A stretch of DNA of 64,000 bases from Phenylobacterium sp. (GCF_004297125.1 NZ_SCVD01000025.1:62001-126000); one strand, 5' to 3'. Positions 36,631 to 46,219 are shown, numbered from the stretch's first letter. Numbers and translations: made by a program. The notes: generated by a model not told the origin, from the letters alone.

Positions 36631-38736
36631 ATGCTGATGATTTCCCGGTTCGCTTTGGTGGCCGCTCTCGCGACGACGCTTCCAGCCAATGCCGCCGACC
36701 TGTCACCTGATCGTTGGCCAGCCGCCGAGCGCGCCAAGATTGAACGCGAGGAGCAGGTGTTCTCGCCGCCCTATTCAGGTCTGGTGCAAGGCCGAGAGAT
36801 GATTGTGGCCGCGACGCTCTCTCCCGTCGCGGTGCACGCTGGCGTGGAAGCGCTCAAACAGGGAGGGACGGCCGCAGACGCCGCTGCGGTCGTGGCCGTA
36901 ACCCAGGTGACACTGGAGTTGGGGTCGATGATCTCCTACGCCGGCGTGTCGAAGCTGACCTACTATGACGCCAAGACTCGTCGCGCCTACTCTCTGGACG
37001 CAGGCTGGGCCTCCTACCTGGCGGAGACCGATCCCCGCTCGATTCCGGTGCCCGACACCGGCTTCTACGCCGTGGGCGCCGGACCCGTGGGCGCCGAGTT
37101 CGGTCGCCAGACTATGGTGCCGGGCTTCATGGCGGGGATCGAGGCGATGCACGCGCGGTTCGGCCGCCTTCCCTTCGCGAATCTGTTTCAGCCGGCCATC
37201 TGGTACGCGGACCACGGCGTGCGGATCTCGCCGCCGCTCGCCGACTATTTCCGCGCCCGCCAAGCGTATCTGTGGCGAACGGAGGAAGGCCGCCATTGGG
37301 CGAGCATGCCGGATGGCGCGTTGCCGAAGACGGGCGGCAACTTCCGGCAACCTGATCTGGCCGTGACCTTGAGGGCCGTCGCCAACCACGGCGCCAGCTA
37401 CATGTACACCGGACGCTGGGGCCAAGATTACGTCGCCGCGGTGAGGGCTGAGGGAGGCAAGGCGACCCTTGAGGACATGGCCCGCTACAGGCCGGTTTGG
37501 CGAAAGCCCGCCGAACTCAAGTTCGCGGGCGCCACCATTTTGGCGCCCGGTGTCGCCAGGGGCCTGCCGTGCCCGGTGCTGGAGCAACTGAACCTCCTCA
37601 GTGGCGCCAAGCTCGATAGTCTCGGGGCCTACTGGCGCGATCCTGCGGCGTTCGAAGCTTACACCCGCGCGCTGAGCTGGACCTTCCTTGACTATCTTGC
37701 GGAGACCAGCGCGCAGCCGGACGGCGGCGATATGTGCAGGTCCCACCTGAAGCCCGGATATGAGCCGCCCGCCCTTCGATCCACGGCGGCGATGGCGCCG
37801 TCCGACCCGAAGGTGTCGAACAATCCAGCACACACCGCTTCAGTCATCGTGGTCGACAGGTGGGGGAACGTCGCTGCTCTCACCCACACCATCAACACCG
37901 TCAACTGGGGTGATACCGGCATCGTGGTTGGTGGCGTGCCGATCTCGGACGCCGGAGCCTCTTTCAGGAATCATCCCGCCGCCAAAGGCGGCGGACGGCC
38001 GCCGAATTTCCTGTCGCCGATCATCGCGCTGCGGCGGGGCAAGCCCGTCCTGGCGGTCGGCGCCGTGGGCCTCTCCCACTATCAGGAGGTCGCGCGCCTC
38101 GCAGCCGGCATCTTGGCCCAGGATCAGGACCCGATCGCCTTGCAGGAAGCTCCGACGCTTCTGCAGCATCAGGTTTCGAGCGGGCCCGCCGGCGTCGTGC
38201 GGGAAATTCCCATGCCCTCAGGCGCCTACGATCCGGACTTCCTGACGGTCGTGAAGCAGTCCGGCCTGCCGGTCCGAGAGGTCGGACGGGATATCGTCGG
38301 AGCCACGAAAGGTACCGGCCTCATGGTGCAGATAGACCCGCGGGCCGGGAGACTCAGCAGCGCTGAAATCGTCAATCGGTTCGGCTTTGCGGAGAGCGAC
38401 GTTCAACGTCGCGCGGCGGTCCCCTCCGCGATCCAACTGGCTTCCGATGTCCTTGAGCAGTACGTCGGCGCCTATCGGGCGACCGAACCGCCCATGCTGA
38501 TTACGGTGGCGCGCGAGGGCGATCACCTCTCTGTGGGCGTGGGAGCCGGTCGTCTAGAGATGCACGCCCGTTCTCCCACAGAGTTCTTCTCCAGGGGCGA
38601 CAACATCGTCCACATGACGTTCAAGGCTGCCGCCGGCGAAAAGGCGAGCTCGACCGTGGTGCGGTCCAACGGCGGTGAGGTCAGAGCGCAACGGATCGAC
38701 GAGGGCAAGCCGGGCGACGCGTTGCCGCGTCATTGA
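36631..38736 (+). CDS. Gamma-glutamyltransferase family protein with extra C-terminal domain
   Basis: About 701 residues with a signal peptide (LVAALATTLPANAAD). The Ntn-hydrolase GGT fold is indicated by AGVEALKQGGTAADAAAV and by the autocleavage Thr, T402, in NNPAHTASVIVVDRWGN. After the GGT part, roughly the last 90 residues (LEQYVGAYRATEPPMLITVAREGDHLSVGVG...) look like the DUF3471-type beta domain usually found behind beta-lactamase-like proteins, an unusual fusion. It would act in the periplasm on gamma-glutamyl or related amides. GGAGGAAG lies six bases before the ATG at 36631. Confidence 0.85.
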   Translation: MLMISRFALVAALATTLPANAADLSPDRWPAAERAKIEREEQVFSPPYSGLVQGREMIVAATLSPVAVHAGVEALKQGGTAADAAAVVAVTQVTLELGSMISYAGVSKLTYYDAKTRRAYSLDAGWASYLAETDPRSIPVPDTGFYAVGAGPVGAEFGRQTMVPGFMAGIEAMHARFGRLPFANLFQPAIWYADHGVRISPPLADYFRARQAYLWRTEEGRHWASMPDGALPKTGGNFRQPDLAVTLRAVANHGASYMYTGRWGQDYVAAVRAEGGKATLEDMARYRPVWRKPAELKFAGATILAPGVARGLPCPVLEQLNLLSGAKLDSLGAYWRDPAAFEAYTRALSWTFLDYLAETSAQPDGGDMCRSHLKPGYEPPALRSTAAMAPSDPKVSNNPAHTASVIVVDRWGNVAALTHTINTVNWGDTGIVVGGVPISDAGASFRNHPAAKGGGRPPNFLSPIIALRRGKPVLAVGAVGLSHYQEVARLAAGILAQDQDPIALQEAPTLLQHQVSSGPAGVVREIPMPSGAYDPDFLTVVKQSGLPVREVGRDIVGATKGTGLMVQIDPRAGRLSSAEIVNRFGFAESDVQRRAAVPSAIQLASDVLEQYVGAYRATEPPMLITVAREGDHLSVGVGAGRLEMHARSPTEFFSRGDNIVHMTFKAAAGEKASSTVVRSNGGEVRAQRIDEGKPGDALPRH

Positions 38737-38773
38737 AGCGACCCGGCATTGAAAGCGGCGTCGCGGAATGAGC

Positions 38774-40111
38774 TTACTTGGGCAATGCGGAGGTGGCCGA
38801 ACTGGCCTTCTTGATCTGCGCCAGAACTGACTTCGACAGCCGCGCTACCACGTGGGGCCTTGGGTCCACCACCTCGGCGATGTCGTATCGGATTGCCGCA
38901 CTCATCACCGCGGCGGCCTCCGAGTCGTTCAAGCCATAGGTTTGCTTCAGCCAGCGCGCCATCCCGCTGGTCGCTGCCTGGAGGGAGGTGTCGAGCGTGT
39001 TGTCGATGCCATGCACCATCACGCTGTCAGCGTCTTCCGACCACAGCTGGCCCAGCCCCGGTTGCTTGGTCAGCTCCACCCGAAAGGTCACGTCCAAGGA
39101 AGTTTCGAGACCTTGGCCGCTGATCTCTCCATCGCCCTGAAGCGCGTGACCGTCGCCAAGGAACAGGTAGGCGCCGGCCCGGTAGACAGGAAAGTGAAGC
39201 GTCATCCCGGTCGTCACCCGACTGTAGTCGAGGTTGCCGCCGTGGATCCAAACGTCGCCGGCGTAGAGCGCCATGTTCAGAGGCGGAGCCACGCCGATCG
39301 AACCAATCATCGGCCTTGTCGGAAGCTCGAAGCCGGACAGCGCTTCGCCGGGTTCGGCGAGCCTCGCCATTCCTCGGCGGCGATCAAGAATCCAGTTGCG
39401 GCTCCAGCCAGCCACTGGCGTCTGCGTATGTCCCGGCTGCACGGCTTTGCGATCAAGGGCGCCGCTGTACATCTTCGCGCTGTTGCGGTTCAGGGCGACC
39501 TGTTCCAGATGCACCACCAGCGTGTCGCCCGGCATGGCGCCTTCGACATAGAATGGACCGGTCAACGGGTTGCCGGGCATGGCCTTCCAGGCCATCTCGG
39601 AATCCTGGCCTTCATTGTCTACCGTGGTGGTCCGGACGCGGTCGCCAGACCGCAGTCGAAGCACTGGCGGCGTGCGACTCGAATATTGCAGGGCATAACT
39701 GGTTGGCTTGAAGTCGATTACCCTACCCGTGTGAGCGGGCGCTAGCGGCGACTTCGCATCGATCACCATGGGAGCGCCGTAGAGGACGCCCGCGCCTCCG
39801 AACCCGTTCGCACGGAGTTGCACTCTCGCCTGTCCCACGACGTCGCCGTCGTATCGGAACGTTAAATCGGCCTCAGAGCCTGACACTGTCCCGTCCACGG
39901 CCAAGGGGAAGAATTGGTTCTCGTCTAGCGGACCTGAGGAGCCCGAAATCTTGCCGCTGTCGCTCGATAGCCGCATCGAGGCCGCTGCGACGCCGCTCGC
40001 GAACTCGACCTTTGCGTCCCAGACGCCAACAAAGGTCTCGGCTGCGTTCGCGGCCTGCTGGCCGAGCGCCGCCCAGGCGAGCAAAACAGTCAAGAGCCGA
40101 AGAGCGTGCAT
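38774..40111 (-). CDS. Secreted acetamidase/formamidase family protein
   Basis: A 445-residue protein with a signal peptide (LLTVLLAWAALGQQAANAAE) and about 110 extra residues before an FmdA/AmdA-like domain (PGHTQTPVAGWSRNW, GFELPTRPMIGSIGVAPP, GGNLDYSRVTTGMTLHFPVYRAGAYLFLGDGHALQGDGE). Such enzymes hydrolyse short amides to acid and ammonia. The export signal is atypical for the best known cytosolic members. It converges on the GGT-like gene and may share substrates with it. Confidence 0.88.
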   Translation of the reverse strand: MHALRLLTVLLAWAALGQQAANAAETFVGVWDAKVEFASGVAAASMRLSSDSGKISGSSGPLDENQFFPLAVDGTVSGSEADLTFRYDGDVVGQARVQLRANGFGGAGVLYGAPMVIDAKSPLAPAHTGRVIDFKPTSYALQYSSRTPPVLRLRSGDRVRTTTVDNEGQDSEMAWKAMPGNPLTGPFYVEGAMPGDTLVVHLEQVALNRNSAKMYSGALDRKAVQPGHTQTPVAGWSRNWILDRRRGMARLAEPGEALSGFELPTRPMIGSIGVAPPLNMALYAGDVWIHGGNLDYSRVTTGMTLHFPVYRAGAYLFLGDGHALQGDGEISGQGLETSLDVTFRVELTKQPGLGQLWSEDADSVMVHGIDNTLDTSLQAATSGMARWLKQTYGLNDSEAAAVMSAAIRYDIAEVVDPRPHVVARLSKSVLAQIKKASSATSALPK

Positions 40112-40364
40112 ACCCCGACTGTGATCGGATTCGCGAGAACGCGGGCCAGGCGACGCGGCGGCTATCAGAGGGTCAGTTATTCTCAAGGAGCGGTTGTTCC
40201 GAAGGGCGATCTCCGAGTTCCGCGTTCCACCCTCCGCTGCCATCTACGGCGTCCGCAGTCGAGCAAACCGCCGGATGTCCGGTTCGTGGCGCCGAGCCGA
40301 TGACGGAGTCCGACCCCAAGCGGACGTCCAGCCGAAGGAGCTGCATGTTCCCGGCCCATCACCG

Positions 40365-40796
40365 CTAGTCGGATCGGGTTAGAATAGGCTGTGCAAACCC
40401 TGGCGGCATGTCATCGAATAGCGCGCATGAGTTAGGGTAGCTGGACCACGGCATCCCCTGTGCACAGCGCACCGCGATAGTGGGCGACGGCAATGTGGGA
40501 TCGGCGAAGCAGCCTCCGGCGAACCCGGTCTGGCCGGGTCTCCATGTCCCGAATGACTTCCAATAAAGGGTCGAGCCGCAGGTTGCGCAGAACCAACGCT
40601 TGCCCATGCCTTCGAGGACGGTCAGTGGACCTTCGACCCTCCTGACCTGCTCGTCGCGGAAGTAGACCGACCACCCAAATGGAGCCCCCGTGCGACGTTT
40701 GCAGTTGTCGCAGCAGCAAAGTCCGCTGCTGATCGGCTCGCCTTCGACCTCAACTTGGCACGCGCCGCAGGCGCATCTGGATAGGCGCATCATCAT
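40365..40796 (-). CDS. GFA family zinc-binding protein
   Basis: A 143-residue protein with the GFA cysteine pattern: CACGAC, LCCCDNCKRRTGA and CATCGSTLYWKS. It is related to, but clearly diverged from, the core-genome GFA protein at 26651-27076. It lies among the metabolic cargo of the element, where a role in aldehyde handling would fit but is not shown. Confidence 0.9.
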   Translation of the reverse strand: MMMRLSRCACGACQVEVEGEPISSGLCCCDNCKRRTGAPFGWSVYFRDEQVRRVEGPLTVLEGMGKRWFCATCGSTLYWKSFGTWRPGQTGFAGGCFADPTLPSPTIAVRCAQGMPWSSYPNSCALFDDMPPGFAQPILTRSD

Positions 40797-40946
40797 TGCG
40801 TGCCCGCGCTCCCTATCAGGAAAGCTTGCTACGTTGGGACGTCGCCGTCCACCTTGGGGCCTGCTGGATTCGGTTCGCGCAAACGCCGACTGCTTGGTTG
40901 GACGGGCACAGCGGAAGGCCGCATTCAGCTCCTCGCTCCAAGTACG

Positions 40947-41966
40947 TCAGGGCGTTTTCGCCGCTCGTTCTGCCGGCTGCCTCTCCGCCGCGCGCGCGGC
41001 AGCCAGGATGTCAGGCATCGCGTAGTTCCCCTCATGGCAGGCGAACTCGTAGATCGGCCCCTTGTCGGGAACAAACGGCATCTCGCCACGCCAAGCTTGG
41101 GTGTATGTGGCTGGATCGTCGACCTCGAAAGTGTAGCGGAGCTCGGTCGCTGAAACGCGGGTGAAGCGCTCTATCACCTTGGCGTCGGGCGACAGCATGA
41201 AGATCAGGCGGAAGTTCTCCTGCGGGTGGAAGTTGGTGGTTTCGACCACCAGGGTTTCGCCCTCCCAACGACCAATCGAGTCGCCCATCCAGACGTGGAC
41301 ACTGGGGGGAAGGTGTCGCCCACCGATGCGCACGATGCGCACGTCGTGGTTCATCTCAGACAGGATGGCGACTTCGCCCGGCGTCTGGATGATCTGCTTG
41401 CCGCCGGCGACAGCGGGATTCATGAACGGCGGCCCAGAAGAGCCAAGGCCGCCCATCAGGCACCGGTCGGTTGGCGGGCGCATCTCCGGTCCGTCGGCGA
41501 GGCTGGATTCGGCCGACGCCTCCATAGCCGCGAACCGCTTGCGCGCTTCGGCCCGCCACGGCAACTGGCCGTCTGCGGGGCTGACCAACCAGGAGGTGCG
41601 AAGCCGTCCGTCGATCCGAGCCAAGCGCTGCGTCGGCTGCCACTCGGAGACTCCTTGGCCCAGGCCTGAATTCACCCATTTGTGCCAAGAGGAGATGGTC
41701 GTGGTCTCGTAGGCGACCTCCTCTGCCTCCGTGGCGAAGGTGAGCGGGATCTTGCGCGGACGCTCCAGCATCGTCAGCGAGACGTTGGTCCAGAGCCCTT
41801 GCAAGTCGGGAGCGCCGAAAGAAGTGCGGGGAGCCTGGTAGGGGCGCGGCGTGCGTGGTTCGGCAGTAGCTGGCACGCCTGCCAGCCACGCCAGCGCCGC
41901 AAACGCCCCCAAAGTCTTCAATCCGACCGCCTTAGCCGCGCGTACCATAAACCCTCGCCGATGCAT
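40947..41966 (-). CDS. Conserved secreted protein of unknown function
   Basis: A 339-residue exported protein (hydrophobic LKTLGAFAALAWLAGVPATAE after RRGFMVRAAK, possibly Tat-like). It has recurrent motifs of a widespread uncharacterised family: APDLQGLWTNVS near the start, MNHDVRIVRIGGRHLPPS, WMGDSIGRWEGETLVVETTNF and a C-terminal FACHEGNYAM. Members are abundant in soil bacteria; no reaction is assigned. The single Cys in the last motif is conserved in what I recall of the family. Confidence 0.85.
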   Translation of the reverse strand: MHRRGFMVRAAKAVGLKTLGAFAALAWLAGVPATAEPRTPRPYQAPRTSFGAPDLQGLWTNVSLTMLERPRKIPLTFATEAEEVAYETTTISSWHKWVNSGLGQGVSEWQPTQRLARIDGRLRTSWLVSPADGQLPWRAEARKRFAAMEASAESSLADGPEMRPPTDRCLMGGLGSSGPPFMNPAVAGGKQIIQTPGEVAILSEMNHDVRIVRIGGRHLPPSVHVWMGDSIGRWEGETLVVETTNFHPQENFRLIFMLSPDAKVIERFTRVSATELRYTFEVDDPATYTQAWRGEMPFVPDKGPIYEFACHEGNYAMPDILAAARAAERQPAERAAKTP

Positions 41967-42138
41967 GCTGACTGCACCTCTGACAACCTAGGCGTTATCC
42001 TTTGAAAATGACTACGTTGAACTTTTAGAGTCCGCAGCCCACCCCCTCGCTGACGTTGGCGACGTCGGCTTTGCCGTCATCCAGCGCGTGGCGCGCGCTG
42101 GCCACGGCGGAGAGGCTCCCGCGGTCCGAAGGGACGCC

Positions 42139-42828
42139 TCATAGATTTGGGGCTTCGTTCGGGAGGACCGAGATTTCGCACGTCGCGCCACGACCGCGTC
42201 TCGCTGATCTCTTCTGGCATTCTTGGATCGCCTTGGCGTTCGCTCGCACCAGCGCGCTCGCCTCCGCAAGTTCTCGCCATGACGAAGCGTCTGCCTTCGC
42301 CATGAGGCGACGGCCCGCCTCCCACCGGGGCAGACCTAGCGTAGCGGCCGCCATTCGCTCGGGGGCCTGCCAGGTCTCCGGCAGCGCGCGGGCGACGGGT
42401 CCAGAGAGTAAAGTCCATAGACCGATCCCAACCACAACGCCGCCGACGGCTGCCGCAACGAGTCTGCGTCGGTCAGTTCGAACGGCCCGAACCGCGCCGG
42501 CTGCTTGGACCAAGTCGCGAACGCCCTTCTCCAGCGCACCTTTCGCCTGCGCCAGCTCGCGCTGTCCCTCATTCCGCGCATGAGCTGCCACCGCCGCGAT
42601 CCCGGCGGCCATCTGGTTCGAAGTCACCGGCGGATCGGCAGCCAGTCCGTCGACCCGCTCGCCCACGCCATCGATCGCCTTCCGCAGCCCGGCCAGCGTG
42701 GGGCTGTAGTCCGGCGCCGCCGTTTCGACGGCGGCCGCTGCCAGTCCCTCGATCGCGCGGCGCAACAGCGCCACCTCGGCCCGCAGCTGCTCGAAGGCCT
42801 CGGTGGCGGAGGGTTCGTTGTCACTCAA
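42139..42828 (-). CDS. DUF6118-type conjugation-associated protein
   Basis: A 229-residue protein with a coiled-coil-like N-terminus (AFEQLRAEVALLRRAIEGLAAAAVE), a single membrane helix (LVAAAVGGVVVGIGLWTLLSG) and a helical C-terminus ending near QECQKRSARRGRG. Proteins of this plan are encoded directly after TraA relaxases in alphaproteobacterial integrative elements. It starts 3 bases after the traA stop, so the two form one transcription unit. The role in transfer is unknown. Confidence 0.8.
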   Translation of the reverse strand: MSDNEPSATEAFEQLRAEVALLRRAIEGLAAAAVETAAPDYSPTLAGLRKAIDGVGERVDGLAADPPVTSNQMAAGIAAVAAHARNEGQRELAQAKGALEKGVRDLVQAAGAVRAVRTDRRRLVAAAVGGVVVGIGLWTLLSGPVARALPETWQAPERMAAATLGLPRWEAGRRLMAKADASSWRELAEASALVRANAKAIQECQKRSARRGRGATCEISVLPNEAPNL

Positions 42829-42830
42829 TC

Positions 42831-45491
42831 CTACCTCCCGCGATCCCAGTCCCGATCACGCTGGCTTCCGCTCGGACCGTGAGGCCCATCACTGCCACGA
42901 CCACGCGTCCGCTCCCGTTCCAGCCCAGCGCGAGGTTCGGCCGCGTTCCGTTCGGCCGCTTCCAAGAGTTTGTTGGGCCTGCCGGCGCCCAACTCGGGAT
43001 TGCGCTGCATGGCGCGGTCCAACGGCTCCCTGAGCCCTGGACGTTGCGCCTCCACGGCGCGTCCCGCCCGCTCCAGCGCGGCCTGCTGATGCTCCAGGAC
43101 CGGCAGGCCCGCGGCGCGCATGCGCTCGGCATCGAGGAACGCTTTGGCGTACTGCCGCACCGCAGGCTCCAGACTGGTCTGGGCGCTCGGCGTCTGACCG
43201 AGGCCTTCGCCTCGGCCGGGTTTGAACCCGCCGAACCTTCCCTGGCCCAACCCGACCGCCGTCCTGTCGCCGGCCGCCAATCCGCGTCGCTCGGCGAACG
43301 TCTCCCGATAGTCCAGCGTGGTGTCTTTCGCCCGCTCCCGGCTTAGCGCGCGCGCCAACCCCTTGGGCTCGGCGAAGGCTTCGCGGCTGTAGTGCAGGTC
43401 CACCCGTTCCCGGTGCCGCGACAGCGCCACATAGGCGGCATGTCGGTCCATGTGGCCGCTGGCCAGGACATGGGCGCGGTCGACGGTCGTCCCCTGACTC
43501 TTGTGGATCGTGGCGGCATAGCCGTGATCGAGGTCGTTGTAGCTCTTCAGGTCCACCCGCACGCATCGCCCACCGTCGAGTCGCACGGACAGCGCCGATG
43601 CGCTCGCCGACTCCAACGTGCCCAGTGTGCCATTCTTCACACCGAGGTCGCGCTCATTGCGCAGGAACATCAAGCGATCGCCGGCGGCCATCTCCCGCGA
43701 TCCGCGGGCCGTCGCGATGGTCTGGTCCTCGCCCAAGCCCCCGGCCTCCCGCATCGACGCGCGCGCCAAGCTGTTGAGCTCCGCGACGTCATCGCGGGTG
43801 TACGCGAGCATCACCTGAGACCTTTCGGGCTCGGCCGCACGGTGCGCCGCCCATCGCTCCACCAGCGCCGCCCGTGCCGCGTCCTGCGTGTCGTGGGCAT
43901 GCACCATGCCGGCGCCGGCGTAGCGCGCCAGTGCCTCGCCGGTCCGCCCCGTCGCCAGCTCGCGCGTCGCCGTCCGCTGCCAATCCTCCCGTTGCCGGCG
44001 GATGGCGGTGATCTCGGCCGCACCGTGGCGCTCGGTGAGCGCCCGGAACGCCGCCCCGGCCTCGATCGCCTGCAACTGCTCGGCGTCCCCCACCAGCACC
44101 ACTTTCGCCCCAGCGTCGCGCGCTTGGCTTAGGACGCGCTCCATCTGCCGCGAACCGACGAGGCCGGCTTCGTCGACCACCAGCACGTCCTTGTTCGTCA
44201 AGGTATCGCGGCCCCGGCTCCAGGCGTGTTCCAGGCTAGCCAAGGTGCGCGACGGGATGTTGGAGCCGCCCTCCAGGTTCTCGGCCGCCATGCCGGAAAG
44301 CGCCGCCCCGCGTACGCGATAGCCTTGCGCTTCCCAGGCGTCCTTCGCCGCGCCCAGCATCGCGCTCTTGCCCGAGCCCGCGTAGCCGATGACGGCGACC
44401 AGCCCTCGCTCGTCCGTCACAGCCCCGAACGCGTCGCGCTGCTGTTCCGAAAGCCGGATGCCCCGTGCCTCGCTCGCGGCGAGTCCGTGCGCCCTGGCAC
44501 CGGCTCCCAACCCGTGTCCGCCTCCGGCCGCGAGCGCTTCCGCGGAATCCTCCAGTCGCCGCTCGACCGCGAGCATCTCCAGCGACGTGAACCGCTCGCG
44601 GCCCTGGCCGTCACGTCCCAGGCGGATGGTCTCTGGCGCCGCGCGCACCGCCGCCAGCGCCCGGTCGAACTGCGCCTTGTCGTCGGTGTGCCGATGAACG
44701 AACCGCGCCAGGTCATGGTCGGTGAAGGTGGACTGCTGGTGGGTGATGGCGCTCAGCGCCAGCTTCGGGTCGGCGATGATCCGCTCGCCGTTGCGCCGCG
44801 CAATCTGCCGATGCTCTTCGGCGCGCTCCGCGGTCTCGCCGCGATCGTCCCGTCGCGCGCCGGCCGGACCGATCTTGTTCTGCGGCTCGAGGTCGAGACC
44901 CTGGTCCTTGAAGGAGCGGTGGTCGATCCTGGCATCGATCCCGAGCTCGGCGAGCCGGGCGTTGACGTGATCGCTCCAGGCTTCGCGCCAGTGGTTCAGC
45001 AGTTCGGTGTCGTTCCAGTCGCGCACCTTCGGGCCGAAGCCGTCAGTCTTCGCTTCCCGCATGGTCAGCATCACATGCGCATGCGGCTTCGGGGTCCCGT
45101 CGTCGCCGACATCCCAATGCACATTGAAGTCGGCGACCATGCCCTTGTCGACGAACTCCCGCTGCACGAACTCGCGCGCCAGCTTCGCACCGTCGGCCTG
45201 GTTCATCTCACGGGGGATCGCGAACTCCACCTCGCGGGCGAGCTGAGCGTCCTTCCGCTTCTCACCCGCCTCGACCTCGTTCCAGAGTGTGGCGCGATCC
45301 TGCCAGCGCTCGGGCGAGCCATCCGGCGTCAGGATCTCGGAATGAACGACGCCGGCTTTGTTGGTGAAATCGTGCGCTCGACCGAGCCGCTCGTCCTCCA
45401 GCCTAGAGGCCGCGCGATAGGCCGCGGCGGCCACGGCGCTGGCGCCGTTGGCGCGGCTGATCACCTTCGCCGAGAAGTGATAGATCGCCAT
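42831..45491 (-). CDS. traA: Ti-type conjugative relaxase-helicase TraA
   Basis: An 886-residue relaxase. The N-terminal MobA/MobL (MobQ) nuclease starts MAIYHFSAKVISRANGASAVAAAAYRA and has the metal-binding PHAHVMLTMR motif; a RecD/TraI-like helicase follows with Walker A GYAGSGKSAM (residues 369-378), VVDEAGLVGSRQ, and a UvrD-like C-terminal box (YAATIHKSQGTTVDRAHVL). It would nick oriT, stay bound to the 5' end and unwind the transferred strand. The C-terminal ~120 residues are low-complexity and Arg/Gly-rich. oriT is predicted immediately upstream at 45518-45546. Confidence 0.95.
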   Translation of the reverse strand: MAIYHFSAKVISRANGASAVAAAAYRAASRLEDERLGRAHDFTNKAGVVHSEILTPDGSPERWQDRATLWNEVEAGEKRKDAQLAREVEFAIPREMNQADGAKLAREFVQREFVDKGMVADFNVHWDVGDDGTPKPHAHVMLTMREAKTDGFGPKVRDWNDTELLNHWREAWSDHVNARLAELGIDARIDHRSFKDQGLDLEPQNKIGPAGARRDDRGETAERAEEHRQIARRNGERIIADPKLALSAITHQQSTFTDHDLARFVHRHTDDKAQFDRALAAVRAAPETIRLGRDGQGRERFTSLEMLAVERRLEDSAEALAAGGGHGLGAGARAHGLAASEARGIRLSEQQRDAFGAVTDERGLVAVIGYAGSGKSAMLGAAKDAWEAQGYRVRGAALSGMAAENLEGGSNIPSRTLASLEHAWSRGRDTLTNKDVLVVDEAGLVGSRQMERVLSQARDAGAKVVLVGDAEQLQAIEAGAAFRALTERHGAAEITAIRRQREDWQRTATRELATGRTGEALARYAGAGMVHAHDTQDAARAALVERWAAHRAAEPERSQVMLAYTRDDVAELNSLARASMREAGGLGEDQTIATARGSREMAAGDRLMFLRNERDLGVKNGTLGTLESASASALSVRLDGGRCVRVDLKSYNDLDHGYAATIHKSQGTTVDRAHVLASGHMDRHAAYVALSRHRERVDLHYSREAFAEPKGLARALSRERAKDTTLDYRETFAERRGLAAGDRTAVGLGQGRFGGFKPGRGEGLGQTPSAQTSLEPAVRQYAKAFLDAERMRAAGLPVLEHQQAALERAGRAVEAQRPGLREPLDRAMQRNPELGAGRPNKLLEAAERNAAEPRAGLERERTRGRGSDGPHGPSGSQRDRDWDRGR

Positions 45492-45517
45492 CGGCGGACC
45501 TTTCGACTTCCAAGCGC

Positions 45518-45546
45518 ACGTCGGTCACGACGTATAAGCGCGCACT
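45518..45546. other. oriT: Candidate origin of transfer (oriT) with MobQ-like nick sequence
   Basis: A perfect six-base inverted repeat, ACGTCG-GTCA-CGACGT (45518-45533), is followed one base later by TAAGCGCGCACT (45535-45546). This matches the IncQ/MobQ nick core TAAGTGCGCCCT, as I recall it, at 10 of 12 positions, with the same repeat-then-nick order. It lies in the 172-base gap between the divergent traA and traC genes, the place where Ti plasmids keep oriT. A further palindrome CCAAAT-N5-ATTTGG follows at 45547-45563. Confidence 0.65.
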
Positions 45547-45663
45547 CCAAATCCAAGATTTGGTCGTGACGGCGTGCACCCTCACAAGCTGGCGACTATG
45601 GCACAAAACTCGCGTATGAGTAGTTGTTGTCGCAACCACAGCCTTCACCGATGGAGGACCACC

Positions 45664-45966
45664 GTGCGCAAACCCCGCGATATCGACGCCGAACTCCGAG
45701 CCCTGTCCGACAAGGCCAAGGGCCTCAAGGCGCGCAAGATCACCCAGCTCGGCGAACTGGTCGCCGCCACCGGCGCGGACAGTCTCGACGCCGATATCCT
45801 GGCCGGCGTGCTGATCGCCGCGGTCGAAGCCAAGGGCGGGGAAGTCACGGAGGGGTGGCGCCGGCGCGGCGAGGCTTTCTTTCAGCGCCAAGGCCGGACT
45901 TCGGGATCGGCTGCGGGCGGCAGGCGCAGCCCTGCGTCGCGTAGCAGCGGCGACGCGGCGGGCTGA
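45664..45966 (+). CDS. traC: TraC-like conjugal transfer protein
   Basis: A 100-residue basic protein starting at GTG 45664, six bases after GGAGG. RKPRDIDAELRALSDKAKGLKARKITQLGELVAATGAD is the typical start of the small TraC/TraD accessory proteins of Ti-type transfer systems, which help TraA at oriT. The C-terminal tail (AAGGRRSPASRSSGDAAG) is of low complexity. The divergent traA promoter and candidate oriT lie just upstream. Confidence 0.8.
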   Translation: MRKPRDIDAELRALSDKAKGLKARKITQLGELVAATGADSLDADILAGVLIAAVEAKGGEVTEGWRRRGEAFFQRQGRTSGSAAGGRRSPASRSSGDAAG

Positions 45967-46003
45967 AGCCGCCCGCGCGCGCCTGGACACCAGGGCCTGG
46001 GTC

Positions 46004-46219
46004 GTGGAACGCCGCGAACGCACCCATCATCTGATCGAGCTAGGCGGCCTGGTGCAAAAGGCCGGGCTGGACGGTCTCGTCGATGACGATCGCGCGGTGC
46101 TGTTGGGCGCGCTTCTCAGCCTCACTGATCAGTTGGCGGGCGAGGATCGCGCAGACGTGCTGGCGCTGTGGCGGCGGCGCGGCAAGCGGGCGTTCGCCGC
46201 GGACGAGGCTGCCGGCTGA
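46004..46219 (+). CDS. traD: TraD-like conjugal transfer protein
   Basis: A small protein with RTHHLIELGGLVQKAGL, DDRAVLLGALLSLTDQL and WRRRGKRAFAADEAAG, which matches TraD of Ti-type systems. From the GTG at 46004 it has 71 residues. The frame continues upstream with plausible residues (ARARLDTRAWVVERRER) into the traC 3' end, so the real start may be earlier. Its stop overlaps the traG start (TGATG). Confidence 0.75.
   Translation: MERRERTHHLIELGGLVQKAGLDGLVDDDRAVLLGALLSLTDQLAGEDRADVLALWRRRGKRAFAADEAAG

Noticed and set aside
42012..42138. GC-rich tail downstream of the DUF6118 gene that could be a gene remnant
   Set aside because: One minus-strand frame gives a plausible 25-residue C-terminus (ending in NVSEGVGCGL), but it is too short to assign.
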